Positions 43,406-54,205 are shown, counted from the stretch's first letter. The stretch is 64,000 nucleotides of DNA from Nostoc sp. 'Peltigera membranacea cyanobiont' N6 (GCF_002949735.1 NZ_CP026684.1:1-64000), one strand, 5' to 3'. The notes: a model not told the origin generated them from the letters alone. A program made the numbers and translations.

Positions 43406-45291
43406 TAAACAAGTACCTGATCTGGAAAGAATTCTGCTCCTAGTCCTTCAACAGTAGCCACAACCAATGCTCTATCGAGAAACTCATTGCGGCGTTCGCA
43501 GGAAGTTTCCGCGATCAGTAGGCATCCGTGACAAGCAGATCCGTGTAAAAATCTTTCCTCTTGTACGTTATCTGGTTGATGTTGAGCGCATACTGGATCG
43601 TTAGAACAAAGTTTTCCCAACTCTAGGGCAACATTCAAATGTTCTTCAAGTTGATTCCCTACTTGTACAAGTCCCCCTAAAGTCCCCTCAGAACCGGGAG
43701 AACCAGTATATAAAAGAATGCCATAACCTGCATCACTGGCATAGATGCGTTCACGAATTGAACTAGCTGCATAACCACACTCCAAAGACACTGCTGTAAT
43801 CAAGAGGTGTGATAGGGAATGGAGCATAATATAAGGAAGTCCAGGGAAAATGGCTTTTTCAGGGGGAATGCCCTTGCGATCGCGCCAGACATTGAAACCC
43901 CTTTCTAATTTTTGCCCCTGTTGTTTAACAGCCTTCCGTTGTTGCCAATCTTTTATCGCTTGTTTGTTGAAGGCAATAAACACCCCTTCGCCTTTATTCT
44001 CGATCGCAGGCACCCATTGACGTTCAAAATCCAAATCAGCACGCCGCACATTAATGCTTAAATCATCAATTTCTCCTTCAATATTAGGGATGGATGCCTC
44101 AAAACGGGTAAAGCCAACTTGGGCAATTACTTCTCGCAGACGATGCACCAACACTACCTGTTCTATAAATGGCAAGAGTGCAGGATTGAAATTATCTAAC
44201 TTGCGTTTACTAGCGTAAAACTCGTCATTAGAAGTACCTATTTCTGCTGAACAAGAAAGTAAGGCTTCAATTTCTACTTGTTTGATGGTTTTAGAATCGC
44301 TGCTTCTTCCACTTTGACGGCGTTGAATTTCTGCCCAAACCACCTCTGCTCCAAATTTAGTTAAGTCAGCATACTTAGGATTTCTTTTCAGATTTTTTTG
44401 CACTTCATCTAAGTCTTCCAAATATTCCAAGTCTTGTAAGTAATGGCGATCCACTACTTTTTTCAATTGCTCATCAGCATCTGGAATCGAAATCACGCTG
44501 AGGGTTTGAGCAAAATAGGCATTACTAGCAGAACGTACCAAAAGACGGTTATGTTCTGGTTCGTTGGTTTGGACAATATTACCTGATTTATCTGGGACAC
44601 AGACCCAACAAGGTTCCTGAGCTTTAGCACCCAGCCAAGGACGATGCCCTTGGCATTGTCCGAAAACTTTGGAATTTTTGGCTTTAGCTATGGAAAGTGG
44701 ACGACGGGCATTTTTACAGCCATCACAGCGCACAAAAATTTCTTCAAAGTCATTGCCAGAGCCACCTTCATCTAGCCACAGTTGTCCCCGACAGGTGGTT
44801 TTAAAATCATTATGGGCAAAGGCGTACCAGTCTATATCGCTCAGATGTCCATTTATACAAGCTTGCACAAAGCGGACTGGTACGTATGACACGCGCTGTC
44901 CTTCAAATTTTGATCCCTCCTTGACTGTTCGCCAGTTAGCTAGGGGACGGGTACGGTAATCTTTCCCGTTGAAGCGAATGGTTTGATCGACTTGAGCTAC
45001 AAACCAAGCAGGAAAAATAAATGCATCCACACCAGTAAGAGGCATATTCGGGTCTGAAGTCTCTCGCGGTGGACTAAATAGTTCGATATTCTTAACTTGC
45101 AGCATTTCGCAAACTTTATCTTTCAAACGGTCTTCACGAATAGGCTGCATTTCGCCTTTCCAGTAGGTCAATCCCCCAATTACTACCGAGTATTTAGGTA
45201 AATCTACCATCGCTCCTGGGCCAAAGGTTGATAAAAGCTGGCTTTGGCGGATTTCTGCTTGTGGTTTTATTTTATTATTTGACTTCTTCAT
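43405..45291 (-). CDS. drmB: DISARM protein DrmB (DUF1998)
   Basis: A 628-residue DUF1998 protein. A zinc-ribbon-like cysteine region lies near residues 185-235 (VRCDGCKNARRPLSIAKAKN through CWVC). The DUF1998 core is near 485-600: LHSLSHLLITAVSLECGYAA, SDAGYGILLYTGSPGSEGTLGGL, CSNDPVCAQH and HGSACHGCLL. DrmA and DrmB form the core complex that binds and loads onto incoming phage DNA. Start and stop codons overlap those of drmA and drmC by one base each, so translation is tightly coupled. Confidence 0.92.
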   Translation of the reverse strand: MKKSNNKIKPQAEIRQSQLLSTFGPGAMVDLPKYSVVIGGLTYWKGEMQPIREDRLKDKVCEMLQVKNIELFSPPRETSDPNMPLTGVDAFIFPAWFVAQVDQTIRFNGKDYRTRPLANWRTVKEGSKFEGQRVSYVPVRFVQACINGHLSDIDWYAFAHNDFKTTCRGQLWLDEGGSGNDFEEIFVRCDGCKNARRPLSIAKAKNSKVFGQCQGHRPWLGAKAQEPCWVCVPDKSGNIVQTNEPEHNRLLVRSASNAYFAQTLSVISIPDADEQLKKVVDRHYLQDLEYLEDLDEVQKNLKRNPKYADLTKFGAEVVWAEIQRRQSGRSSDSKTIKQVEIEALLSCSAEIGTSNDEFYASKRKLDNFNPALLPFIEQVVLVHRLREVIAQVGFTRFEASIPNIEGEIDDLSINVRRADLDFERQWVPAIENKGEGVFIAFNKQAIKDWQQRKAVKQQGQKLERGFNVWRDRKGIPPEKAIFPGLPYIMLHSLSHLLITAVSLECGYAASSIRERIYASDAGYGILLYTGSPGSEGTLGGLVQVGNQLEEHLNVALELGKLCSNDPVCAQHQPDNVQEERFLHGSACHGCLLIAETSCERRNEFLDRALVVATVEGLGAEFFPDQVLV

Positions 45292-48200
45292 TAAACCTCT
45301 TCCTCTATTTCTAAACCAACAGGGTCACGCACAAAAAGTTTCACTACTGGCTCGACATCCCGCAAGCTGCGTTGGGCTTTGAATTTTTGCCGATCGCTAC
45401 TTTCTTTGTCCGCCTTGGGGTCAAGGGCATCGAGTAGTAAAGGGGCTGCCATCTCTATTTCATTGCGTTGATATTGTAGGCGTTGGTCTTGCACGGCAAT
45501 ATGTTGCCATGTATCTAAACGGTCTATAACTTGTCGCCGGATTTCTTGACGCAGACTTTCGGCTTCATCGGCTTTTAAGGGGCTATGTCCTTCTGCACGT
45601 TTAACGATCGCATCCACAACAAAATCTAAAAGCAGGCGATGTTGGGTAATTTGAGCAGCACCTAGAGGGGCTGTCATCTCTGGATTCCCTAATCTGGCAA
45701 GGGCAACGGTAACACCTGATAAACCCCGATCGATGGCGCGGGGTGAGAAGGGGGTAACGCTACTTGCTTCGACTGTGCGGTAAAAAGTATCATGCCAGAT
45801 TTGAAAACGTTCGTAGTGAGAGCGATCGCGCGGTCGGTGAATGTTGAGTAAGGTAACGACTAAACCAGGTTTTTCAGCTTCTCGACCGACGCGGCTGGTG
45901 GCTTGGATGTATTCAGCAGTGGTTTTCGGCTGTCCTAAAACTACCATCAGCCCTAAGCGCGTGATATCTAGCCCTACGGAAATCATGTTAGTTGCTAGGG
46001 CAATATCAACTCTTTCTTTCTCATGAAAAGGTAAAGCTAGACGACGTTTGGTATTAGCAACTTTGTTAGTGCTGATGCGAGAGGTTAATTCTTCTGGTTC
46101 ATCATCAATTTTGCGATCGCAAAATAAGCTAAATGGTTCTTGATAGCGACGGCGATCGCCATAATGACTCAGGCGGGAGTTTACTTCATCTTCCACTAGG
46201 CGGCGACTACCACCCAATTCCCGCAGGGAATTAAAATAACCTAGCAGTGTCATATAAGGGTCAGCAGGATTATGCGAATTTGTTTTTCCGCCGGCATCTT
46301 CCCAAGCTTGTTTAGCTGCTCCCAACAGGGCTAAGTATGCTCGTAACAGAACTACTTTAAGGCTGCGTCCTTGGGCTACAACTCCGACATAAAGCCGTCC
46401 CGGTGTTTTGGTAATTGGTACGGTTTCGGCAAAAAAGGAGTCGTGGCGATCGGGCCCAGGAGGCGGAAAAATATCTACCTGGCTGTGACTAAACAAAGCT
46501 TGAATTTGGCGCTCCGCACGGCGGACTGTAGCAGTGGAGGCAATAATCTTCGGTCGGATAGTTTTATTATTGTGCGTCACACTACACAGAACATCGATAA
46601 CCGTTTCGTATAATCCCACCATTGTTCCCAGAGGCCCAGAAATCAAGTGCAATTCGTCTTGAATAATCAAATCTGGTGGAGGTAAATTTTTGTCTAAGGC
46701 TCGACCTTTGGTTTTAGCATCAGCTGGCCCAGTGAATCCGACTTTTTCATCAAAATGAGTTACCTTGCCAAATAGCGCTCCAGTTTGACCAACCCAAGGC
46801 AGATTCGCAAATTTATCAACGGTGGAAATTATGAAGCAAGGAAGCCGTCGATAGATTTGTTCATCTACGGCTACGATGGGTAGGGGGTTATTGCCTTTAA
46901 ATACACAAGCAGGTTTACCATCTGCGTGTTTTTTCCGGTTGTCGCAGATTACCCGCAGGTCAGTAGGTGCATCGGCAAGTGGTAAAAGTTGAAACGATCG
47001 CGCTTTCAATTCCGTGCCACACCAAGGACACCTTTCTAGGGGAATCGGCTTTGGTTTATGAGGATAATGCCGATCAAAATCTTGAGTTCGCGCCCAAGCT
47101 GAATTATCTTTGTCGCCTTTTTTACCCATTTTATTGGGTGTGGCACCCTGCCCAACCCACAACCCAATCTCAAAGGGATGCTTACCTAGTCTAGGATTTT
47201 GCTGACGTTCTAGTTCTAAGGCACAGACGAGGGTTGCGGCTCTTTCCAATTGGTCTAGGGTCAGGAGGCGCAGAGTGTAGCGCATGAGAACGCTGACACC
47301 AGCAGAGTGGATACTAGGATCGCGCAGACGACGCAGCACCAGAGTAAACGCTGCCAACCCTAAATAGGCTTCGGTTTTGCCGCCACCTGTGGGAAAGAAC
47401 AGCAAATCTACTATTTCCCGATCTGGATGTTCTGGTTGAGCAATGCTCAGGATGTTCAACAGCAGAAAAGCTAGCTGGAAAGGTCGCCACTTCGGTGGTG
47501 AAAAGTCTTCAGGGGATTTGTCTGGATTATCGTGAGTTAGGCGTTGTCTTCTAGCAGTTGCTAGGGCTTGGTTAGCAATTTGAAAAGCTTCTAACACCAG
47601 AGGATCGTCTAAAGCTTGTAATCCGGCGGCTATGCGTTGGTTAATCCTGCTAGCTGTGGTTAATAATTCACTAGCAATTTTTCTCTGGTGCGGTTCAGTG
47701 GGGGCTGTGGCTTGCTGTTGGGTAATCCAGTCAGTATATGCAGTCACCATTGGGTAAACCATCTGAGATATTGTTGCCGCGTCTTTTGCCTTAGCCAACG
47801 CTTCCATGCCTAGTTCTAACCCCGGAATTTCTGCTGGTTCTACTCTGGCCACTTCTGCTGTGGGCATCCAGTTAGTACGAATTTCTTGACAGATATGATT
47901 CGAGCTAAGGATAGTAATAGCAGAAACGTTGTGTCCAACAGCATATTCGCAATCGTTGCGGTATTGCAGGCTTGACACCGCTTCGTCCCTGTCTTGGCTG
48001 TTTTGCCCCCGCAAGTTAGGGCGGGATACAAAAGCGTCAGCTGTGCGGATGGTGAGGCAGGCTTGAAAAATAAAACTGATGTCGTGCTTTTGGTTGGGAT
48101 TGTTGCTGCGGTAGTTAACTAAGAATACTGAAACTGAACGCGTACCAACAGGGAGTTTTTGTTGAGGTGATGAAGCTACAGCCCGATTAGACACGAATAA

Positions 48201-48719
48201 CTTTAAGCCGTTGCTGTCTGGAACTTCAATCTGAATTTTTCGCTGATTTCCCAGCAGGGAAATAGGCATACTAATGCAATGAGGAGAGCGTTGCCATAAT
48301 TCTTGCTTGGCTGACTGGGGATTCTCGCTATCATCTAATTCTGTTTCGCTTTCAAGAAATTGGTAGTCACCCCACTGCACAGTTATATTCAGTTCTGTGG
48401 TATTTTCTGGTAGAAGAAAGCTCAAGCCAATGGAAGAAGGAAAGTGAGCTTTACGGGCTGAGGAGGCTTCGGGAGCATTGGCATCTTCATTAGTATCACT
48501 GCTACTAAGTTGTTCGAGTGTGTCGTCTGCTGTTTCGTCCGATCGCACTTCAACAGGCGCTCCAAAAGGTACTAAAAAACCTGTAAGATACCACTTAGAA
48601 GGAGCTTGGGTGAGGATTTCCTCGGCATATTCAACATCATCAGGGGTTGGCCCCACCAAGTCTAGTTGCATGGCGCGGATTAAATGTGATCGCACTTCGG
48701 CGGAGGTTGTATTATTCAT
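45291..48719 (-). CDS. drmA: DISARM helicase DrmA
   Basis: A 1,142-residue helicase: Walker A FPTGGGKTEAYLGL near residue 443, DEAH-variant DLIIQDELHLISG near 685, motif VI SRVGREAEKPGLVV near 941, and a four-cysteine-type zinc site (ERCPWCGTELKAR). A long N-terminal region precedes the helicase, as in DrmA. It starts nine bases after the 480-residue extra gene and has no clear ribosome binding site of its own, so it is probably coupled. DrmA unwinds or translocates on DNA with DrmB. The combination with drmB, drmC, drmMI and drmD leaves little doubt. Confidence 0.93.
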   Translation of the reverse strand: MNNTTSAEVRSHLIRAMQLDLVGPTPDDVEYAEEILTQAPSKWYLTGFLVPFGAPVEVRSDETADDTLEQLSSSDTNEDANAPEASSARKAHFPSSIGLSFLLPENTTELNITVQWGDYQFLESETELDDSENPQSAKQELWQRSPHCISMPISLLGNQRKIQIEVPDSNGLKLFVSNRAVASSPQQKLPVGTRSVSVFLVNYRSNNPNQKHDISFIFQACLTIRTADAFVSRPNLRGQNSQDRDEAVSSLQYRNDCEYAVGHNVSAITILSSNHICQEIRTNWMPTAEVARVEPAEIPGLELGMEALAKAKDAATISQMVYPMVTAYTDWITQQQATAPTEPHQRKIASELLTTASRINQRIAAGLQALDDPLVLEAFQIANQALATARRQRLTHDNPDKSPEDFSPPKWRPFQLAFLLLNILSIAQPEHPDREIVDLLFFPTGGGKTEAYLGLAAFTLVLRRLRDPSIHSAGVSVLMRYTLRLLTLDQLERAATLVCALELERQQNPRLGKHPFEIGLWVGQGATPNKMGKKGDKDNSAWARTQDFDRHYPHKPKPIPLERCPWCGTELKARSFQLLPLADAPTDLRVICDNRKKHADGKPACVFKGNNPLPIVAVDEQIYRRLPCFIISTVDKFANLPWVGQTGALFGKVTHFDEKVGFTGPADAKTKGRALDKNLPPPDLIIQDELHLISGPLGTMVGLYETVIDVLCSVTHNNKTIRPKIIASTATVRRAERQIQALFSHSQVDIFPPPGPDRHDSFFAETVPITKTPGRLYVGVVAQGRSLKVVLLRAYLALLGAAKQAWEDAGGKTNSHNPADPYMTLLGYFNSLRELGGSRRLVEDEVNSRLSHYGDRRRYQEPFSLFCDRKIDDEPEELTSRISTNKVANTKRRLALPFHEKERVDIALATNMISVGLDITRLGLMVVLGQPKTTAEYIQATSRVGREAEKPGLVVTLLNIHRPRDRSHYERFQIWHDTFYRTVEASSVTPFSPRAIDRGLSGVTVALARLGNPEMTAPLGAAQITQHRLLLDFVVDAIVKRAEGHSPLKADEAESLRQEIRRQVIDRLDTWQHIAVQDQRLQYQRNEIEMAAPLLLDALDPKADKESSDRQKFKAQRSLRDVEPVVKLFVRDPVGLEIEEEV

Positions 48720-48727
48720 ATTAATTA

Positions 48728-50170
48728 TTAAAAAAATATAGAATTTAAATCATCGTATTCTTCAATTTTCTCTTTTTCAAAAGTTACTTCTTTAGCAACT
48801 ATATATGTATATTTCTTTTTTATGTCTTGCAAAATATGAGGGATTGAATCGCTACTACTTACATCAAAATAAATAAGTTTATCTAAGCAGACAATCAGTG
48901 CTTGAGGTTCAATATATGTTACTTTTTTATTTTTGATTAATATTTCCTCTTGACTTGCTACTAAATCTACTATTTTGTCAATATCTGGATCATCATTTTT
49001 ACAATTTTTTATTAAATCGGTTACTTTTTTGTCTAACAACATACCACTTCTGTATTTTCCTTGTTGAATAACTTTTAGTACCTTTTTTTTGAATTTTATT
49101 TTATATGATTCTATAATTTGTTTGTTATCATCAGAAACCATTTTATCATCGTAGCTATCATGGGCTATGCTTAGTGACTTGTTGTAATATTTCAGCATAT
49201 TTTCTGCTAACTCTAATAACTCATTACTTTTTTTTAGACATAAAACATCTTCTAATCGACTTGGTTTATTTGTACTGAGGTTAATTAAAGAATTTTTATT
49301 GAGATAATTATTTTTTAAATCTAAATATTTTTTGATTAAAGAAATAATTTCATTAATAGTATTAAGTTTTTGATTTTCTTCTTCAATCAAAAAGTCTTGA
49401 ATATTTTTATATTTATGTTTATATTGTTTCAGCGACTGTGCTTCTAGTTCTAAAACATTCTCACTAATAGAAAAAAGCTTGACGAATATGCGAACTAAAG
49501 CTTTAATAGTATCTTCATCACGTGCCGCCCAAATATAGAGAGGGCTAGCTTTTTTATAGTTATCAAGTTGATCATTTAACTGTTTCAGTTCTTGGTCTCT
49601 TTTTTTAATTTTTGCAACTATATTAGCGTCTTTTCTTGAGGTTAATCTATTCCGTTCTATATAGTTATCTATTGTATTTTGATATCTTTCTCTGATATTT
49701 TCTCTTCTGTCACCTAGTTTCTCTATTGCTATACCTAAAGTTTCACGAAATTTATTTTTACATTCTTTGATTGCATCTAAACTACTTTTTACTTGAACAG
49801 GATATAAATAACATTCATGCTCTATAATTAAATCCCATTTCCACTTAACATCAGCCGCACTATTAGGTGGTGTTTGCCAAGCTTTTATGTTAGGCAATAC
49901 ATTTAAAGCACAAAGAATAATATCTACTGTAAATTGTCCTAATTCGTGTTCTGGAGTATTGGTGTCAAAAAATGTTGCAGAGCTTTGTTCACATAATAGT
50001 TTTACAAAATCTTCTGGTTGTGAATAACAGTTACCAAAAATTCCGTATTCATCATGGTCTATTGTACCTACTATCACTTTTCGAGGTGCTTCTGTAATTA
50101 AAGATAATTTATTATCATTGCTGGGATTGTTAAATGCAGGATTTTTACCAGTATTAATAATTATAGCCAT
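48728..50170 (-). CDS. Extra DISARM-operon protein: putative D-QxK nuclease plus coiled coil
   Basis: A 480-residue protein I do not recognise, located between drmMI (34 bases upstream) and drmA (8 bases downstream). Residues 76-130 contain HELGQFTVDIILCALN ... WDLIIEHECYLYPVQVKSS: an acidic helix, D113 on a strand and Q126-x-K128 at the end of the next strand. This is the signature of PD-(D/E)XK nucleases of the QxK type (Mrr-like and resolvase-like). Residues 150-400 are Lys/Asn/Glu-rich coiled coil. The C-terminal 80 residues return to an alpha/beta pattern. The gene is strikingly AT-rich compared with its neighbours, so it was probably acquired separately. A DISARM accessory nuclease or sensor is inferred. 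Confidence 0.7.
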   Translation of the reverse strand: MAIIINTGKNPAFNNPSNDNKLSLITEAPRKVIVGTIDHDEYGIFGNCYSQPEDFVKLLCEQSSATFFDTNTPEHELGQFTVDIILCALNVLPNIKAWQTPPNSAADVKWKWDLIIEHECYLYPVQVKSSLDAIKECKNKFRETLGIAIEKLGDRRENIRERYQNTIDNYIERNRLTSRKDANIVAKIKKRDQELKQLNDQLDNYKKASPLYIWAARDEDTIKALVRIFVKLFSISENVLELEAQSLKQYKHKYKNIQDFLIEEENQKLNTINEIISLIKKYLDLKNNYLNKNSLINLSTNKPSRLEDVLCLKKSNELLELAENMLKYYNKSLSIAHDSYDDKMVSDDNKQIIESYKIKFKKKVLKVIQQGKYRSGMLLDKKVTDLIKNCKNDDPDIDKIVDLVASQEEILIKNKKVTYIEPQALIVCLDKLIYFDVSSSDSIPHILQDIKKKYTYIVAKEVTFEKEKIEEYDDLNSIFF

Positions 50171-50204
50171 AAGTTTTTTATACCTTTTTGAAAGGAATTT
50201 TTTG

Positions 50205-53200
50205 TTATTCGCTCAATCCAGGAATATTAGGTGTTGTAATTGTCGCTTTCGCCTTACGAGATTTCGTTACTTTTTTAGTATTCCCTTTTGCCTTGGATTT
50301 CTCAGCAGCTTTACCGCCTAAAATTTCCGCTTCGGCGCGTTGCTGGTTGAGTTCGAGTAAACGGGCTAGTACTTCGTCGTGAATTTCTTCGGGCCAACGG
50401 TAGCGCCAAGGCTTTTTTTTCTGGCGTTTGCTGGTGTTTTCGTCGTCTTCTTCGTCTTCGTAATCAAGCAGGAAGGTGCAGTCTGTGGAAATATCTATCC
50501 AGCCGTAAGCATCGAGGACAGCCCGATCCATTTGGGCGTGGAGTAAGCGTAGTTGTAAAATATCGGGGTGGCGTTCGTCGGGATCGTGGAAGCGGTTGTA
50601 TGTGTCGGTCAGTCCTTGGTTATTGCGAACCATTAAGGCGGCGCGGTATTCGTAGTAGGTTTTTCCCACTGCTTCTAGGATGGGGTTGGTTTCCCAGTTT
50701 TCGGGGAAGGGGAAGGTTTCAAAACAGTCTGAGGGATTGTAGCGAAGTCGGTCTTCCAAAGATGAACTGAAGAAACGTGCATAAACTTCATGAATACAAG
50801 ATTGAAGAATAGCAAAACTAGAATAAGTTTGAAAAGGAAAGACATTTAGGCTGTTAGCAAATACAACTGTGGGTTCATAAAAAATGAAAGATAAATGAGT
50901 TGACGCTTGAGCATTTGTTAATAAAACGCGATTAAGAGGTGCGATCGCTTTAAACAACGCAGGTGTATATCTTCCCCAAAGCCACCAATTTTTTTTACGA
51001 CGTTCTGCGTCAGGGTTTCCTCCCAGCTTCAATCTTTCTGGTTTTACTTTCTCTTCAACTATTTTCATCAAATCGGGATAATTTCTTGCATCATTTTCAC
51101 TCATTTCTTCAAGATTAATTACATAACGATGATGTGCATGGGTTGGACTAGCGTTAACCTCTTCCCCACCAATATAAGGAAAAATTCGCTCTTGATTTTT
51201 AGGATTATTCTCAATTAAACAGTGCATTTCTGCAATAGATGTCGAGTCAGAATTAGAATTATCAAATGTAAAACCCATCCCTAGTACGATGTTACCTTGA
51301 AAACTTTTATCAGCGTTTGCTAATAAAACGGCAGGGTTTTTATTTCCACCAGACTTAAATAAGAATGCAGAAATTAAATCAACTTCATGTCTATCTAATA
51401 GCTTTACACCTTGATAATTACCCTTAAAAACATGAATAACACTTACGACAACCGCCGCTAACCCCGGCCACTTTAACCGTCTTTTAGCATTGTAAATAGT
51501 GCCATCATTCTCACAGATATATCTCAACCCGGTGTTGCGGGTATCTCCTTGAGCAATGGTATTTGTGGCAATTAATCCAAAACATCCAGATTGGCGTAAA
51601 AGGCTAAACGCTCGTCTAAAGAAATGCGCTACCAAATCAGCATTCCCATGAGATTCGGGATTAACAACTTTCAACCAATCCTGATAACCAGAAGCATGAG
51701 CATTTATTGTTGTATTCTTCCCGGCAAATGGCGGATTACCAACAATCGCATCAAACCCCGGATTCTCTCTATCAAATACTTCTGGAAATTCAATCTCCCA
51801 ATTAAACGCCGGAACTGGTTTCTCTCCATACCGCAATTCCGCACAAATTCGCCTGACATCTAAATCATCTTCTTGATTTTTCTGCCATTGGTAAAACTTC
51901 AACCATGAATTATCACGCTCATCCTTTCTTGCCTTGTCCTTATCTTTGGCGAAAAATGAAGCAATAACTAAATCCCCTTTCAGCCGAATATCCCCCAACT
52001 CTGTTTCTATATTTTTGTAAAATTCGCGCTTGGCTGCATAATTATCTTCATCTAAATTGTGAATTCCATTGCGATAAAACTTCGCTTTATCCATTGATAG
52101 ATTAAACAAAGGTAAGTTTGGGTCTTTATAAGTTTTGTCTTCATCCCAAGTAAACGTTTTAATTTGTTCAGAAGTTAACCCAACTAATGAATCTCCCCAC
52201 TTCAAAGCATGGTCTAAAAAAGTAAACGGATGAGCTTTCGCCAAAGTCGCTAACCACAGCGATAATTTAGCTAAATTCACTGCAAATGGGTTTTTATCCA
52301 CACCATACAAACACCGTTGCGCTACTAACCGCCGCGCATAAAGTAACGGTTCTTCATCAATTGGAATTTCAGGTAATACGTTTTGCTTATTCCACGCTTC
52401 AACTAATTTCTCTGCCAACTGACGGCAACTTTCTACCAAAAATGCGCCCGAACCCATCGCCAAATCACAAACTTTCAACTCTAAAATCTGCTCAGGTGTG
52501 GGGTTTTCTCCCAAAGCCGATAAAATCGGTCTGAGGGTTTCTTTCACAATCGGCTCAGTCAAAGCACGAGGCGTATAATGAGAACCACTACGCCGCCGTT
52601 CTTCCCCCGGTTGCAAATACAGAGAACCCACAGGCATTAAACTCGGCGTTTTCGGTGATACCTTGCGTCCTAAAGCCGCCACTACATCCTCTGGTGTCCT
52701 TGCATCCTTTAATTCAGTTAGGGATTTACCAGTAATTTCGCAACCAGCAAAATCCTTTAAATATTTAGCCCGTTCTCCCGCCTTAGTTTTGAGAATGTCC
52801 CCAACGCTGACAACAACTGTCACCGAAGATTTAGAACCTTTGGGTTTACTCCAAACACCGATAGCAGGACTACTTGCTCTTTCTACCTCATAGCCGGCGG
52901 CTGCTTCATAGACAGACCCAATTTGCTCAACCGCCAAGGAACGGTAAGACAGGCGTTCTCCATCCAGTACCAGTAAACCTTGCAATACCCTGTGAATGAC
53001 ACCATCTGAAACGCGAGGAGGTTCAAGACTTTCCCCTGTTTGATATTTTGTATACTGGGGACGACCTTCTAAAAACGGATATTCATCTGGGTCAAATAGT
53101 TGCCCATGACGAGCAGGTAAGTACAAATCAGCATGACCGCCGCCGTCGTAAACGAGACGAAACAGACTCAGCAACCATGCCCAAGCACCATACCTCTGAT

Positions 53201-54191
53201 CCATTGTATCCGGGTAGTTGCCTGCGTCTTCTCGCAAGCGATCGTAAAGTCCACTAACTGAGTAGTAGCGTGTATAAACTGCATCTTGAGACATCAGTCC
53301 CCGATCTTCAGCGTAAAGCAGAAACACTAACCGCAGCAAAACAGTAATCAGCCCACCGTAAATATGCTGGGGTGCAGTAGTGGCAATCTCACTCACTAAG
53401 CCGCTTTTACTGGTTGCATCTGCTATTTGAAAGCCTCGCAGTAAATCCCATAATGCCTCTAATACCTGCTCTGCAAGCTTAATAGAGACATCGTTTTGAT
53501 ATTTCCGGCTTTTTTCCAGAATTGCAGACAAACGGCGATCGCTAGGGACATTAAACAGTCGGTCAGCCGAGAGCAACATCTCCATTGCACCCAAAATCAA
53601 CCGCCCAGATACCTCACACATTGCCTGTACAGGAAAGGTCAGGTGTCCCGATGACTCCCCAAGTGGTGCATAAACCAAACGCAATTCTGTACCGTTGCAC
53701 AATAGCCCAGTGTAAACTTTTGTTTCTTTTAAAAGGCGCTCAAACTTAGATTGGGGGCTAGCGTGCCAACCTGTAGATTTACTTTCCTCCGCACCTGCAT
53801 TGTCAAGTTCAGTACCATCAGGAAGCACCTGTATTAGCATCATCCAACCACCATTAGGGTCGGGTACAGCATACGTGGGGGTCAAAACTTCGTTGTAATC
53901 TGGGAGTGCGATCGCTAACTCCTCTGGACTGACAACTAAATCTTCTGGTTGCCAACCTAAAACATTGATCGTAAAAGCAGGAAAGTCGTCAATTCCAAAG
54001 GTTTCTTTGTCTATATCACCGGAGAGGGTTTCGCGTCTGGCAACTGTAGCGAGTGTTTGTTGCAGTTCCACCACATTGCGATTAACCACAGCTTGGGCTG
54101 CTGACAATGCAGGCGGAGACACCACCAACCCCACAGGCTGGAGAAAGCCTAACCATTCTTTATGTAAGCGAATTTCTGGATCGTTTGCCAT
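50205..54191 (-). CDS. drmMI: DISARM class 1 DNA adenine methyltransferase DrmMI
   Basis: A 1,328-residue N6-adenine methyltransferase of the PglX/DrmMI kind. Motif I is CDLAMGSGAFLVESC near residue 577 and motif IV NPPF (VGNPPFAGKN) near 818, separated by about 240 residues. A large N-terminal helical region and a C-terminal target-recognition part (NPSDCFETFPFPENW) flank the core. It marks host DNA so that DISARM spares it. GAGGGAG precedes the ATG inside the end of drmD. A Lys/Ala-rich tail closes the protein. The large single-chain N6A enzyme is what defines class 1 DISARM. Confidence 0.92.
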   Translation of the reverse strand: MANDPEIRLHKEWLGFLQPVGLVVSPPALSAAQAVVNRNVVELQQTLATVARRETLSGDIDKETFGIDDFPAFTINVLGWQPEDLVVSPEELAIALPDYNEVLTPTYAVPDPNGGWMMLIQVLPDGTELDNAGAEESKSTGWHASPQSKFERLLKETKVYTGLLCNGTELRLVYAPLGESSGHLTFPVQAMCEVSGRLILGAMEMLLSADRLFNVPSDRRLSAILEKSRKYQNDVSIKLAEQVLEALWDLLRGFQIADATSKSGLVSEIATTAPQHIYGGLITVLLRLVFLLYAEDRGLMSQDAVYTRYYSVSGLYDRLREDAGNYPDTMDQRYGAWAWLLSLFRLVYDGGGHADLYLPARHGQLFDPDEYPFLEGRPQYTKYQTGESLEPPRVSDGVIHRVLQGLLVLDGERLSYRSLAVEQIGSVYEAAAGYEVERASSPAIGVWSKPKGSKSSVTVVVSVGDILKTKAGERAKYLKDFAGCEITGKSLTELKDARTPEDVVAALGRKVSPKTPSLMPVGSLYLQPGEERRRSGSHYTPRALTEPIVKETLRPILSALGENPTPEQILELKVCDLAMGSGAFLVESCRQLAEKLVEAWNKQNVLPEIPIDEEPLLYARRLVAQRCLYGVDKNPFAVNLAKLSLWLATLAKAHPFTFLDHALKWGDSLVGLTSEQIKTFTWDEDKTYKDPNLPLFNLSMDKAKFYRNGIHNLDEDNYAAKREFYKNIETELGDIRLKGDLVIASFFAKDKDKARKDERDNSWLKFYQWQKNQEDDLDVRRICAELRYGEKPVPAFNWEIEFPEVFDRENPGFDAIVGNPPFAGKNTTINAHASGYQDWLKVVNPESHGNADLVAHFFRRAFSLLRQSGCFGLIATNTIAQGDTRNTGLRYICENDGTIYNAKRRLKWPGLAAVVVSVIHVFKGNYQGVKLLDRHEVDLISAFLFKSGGNKNPAVLLANADKSFQGNIVLGMGFTFDNSNSDSTSIAEMHCLIENNPKNQERIFPYIGGEEVNASPTHAHHRYVINLEEMSENDARNYPDLMKIVEEKVKPERLKLGGNPDAERRKKNWWLWGRYTPALFKAIAPLNRVLLTNAQASTHLSFIFYEPTVVFANSLNVFPFQTYSSFAILQSCIHEVYARFFSSSLEDRLRYNPSDCFETFPFPENWETNPILEAVGKTYYEYRAALMVRNNQGLTDTYNRFHDPDERHPDILQLRLLHAQMDRAVLDAYGWIDISTDCTFLLDYEDEEDDENTSKRQKKKPWRYRWPEEIHDEVLARLLELNQQRAEAEILGGKAAEKSKAKGNTKKVTKSRKAKATITTPNIPGLSE

Positions 54192-54205
54192 TGTTTATAC
54201 TCCCT

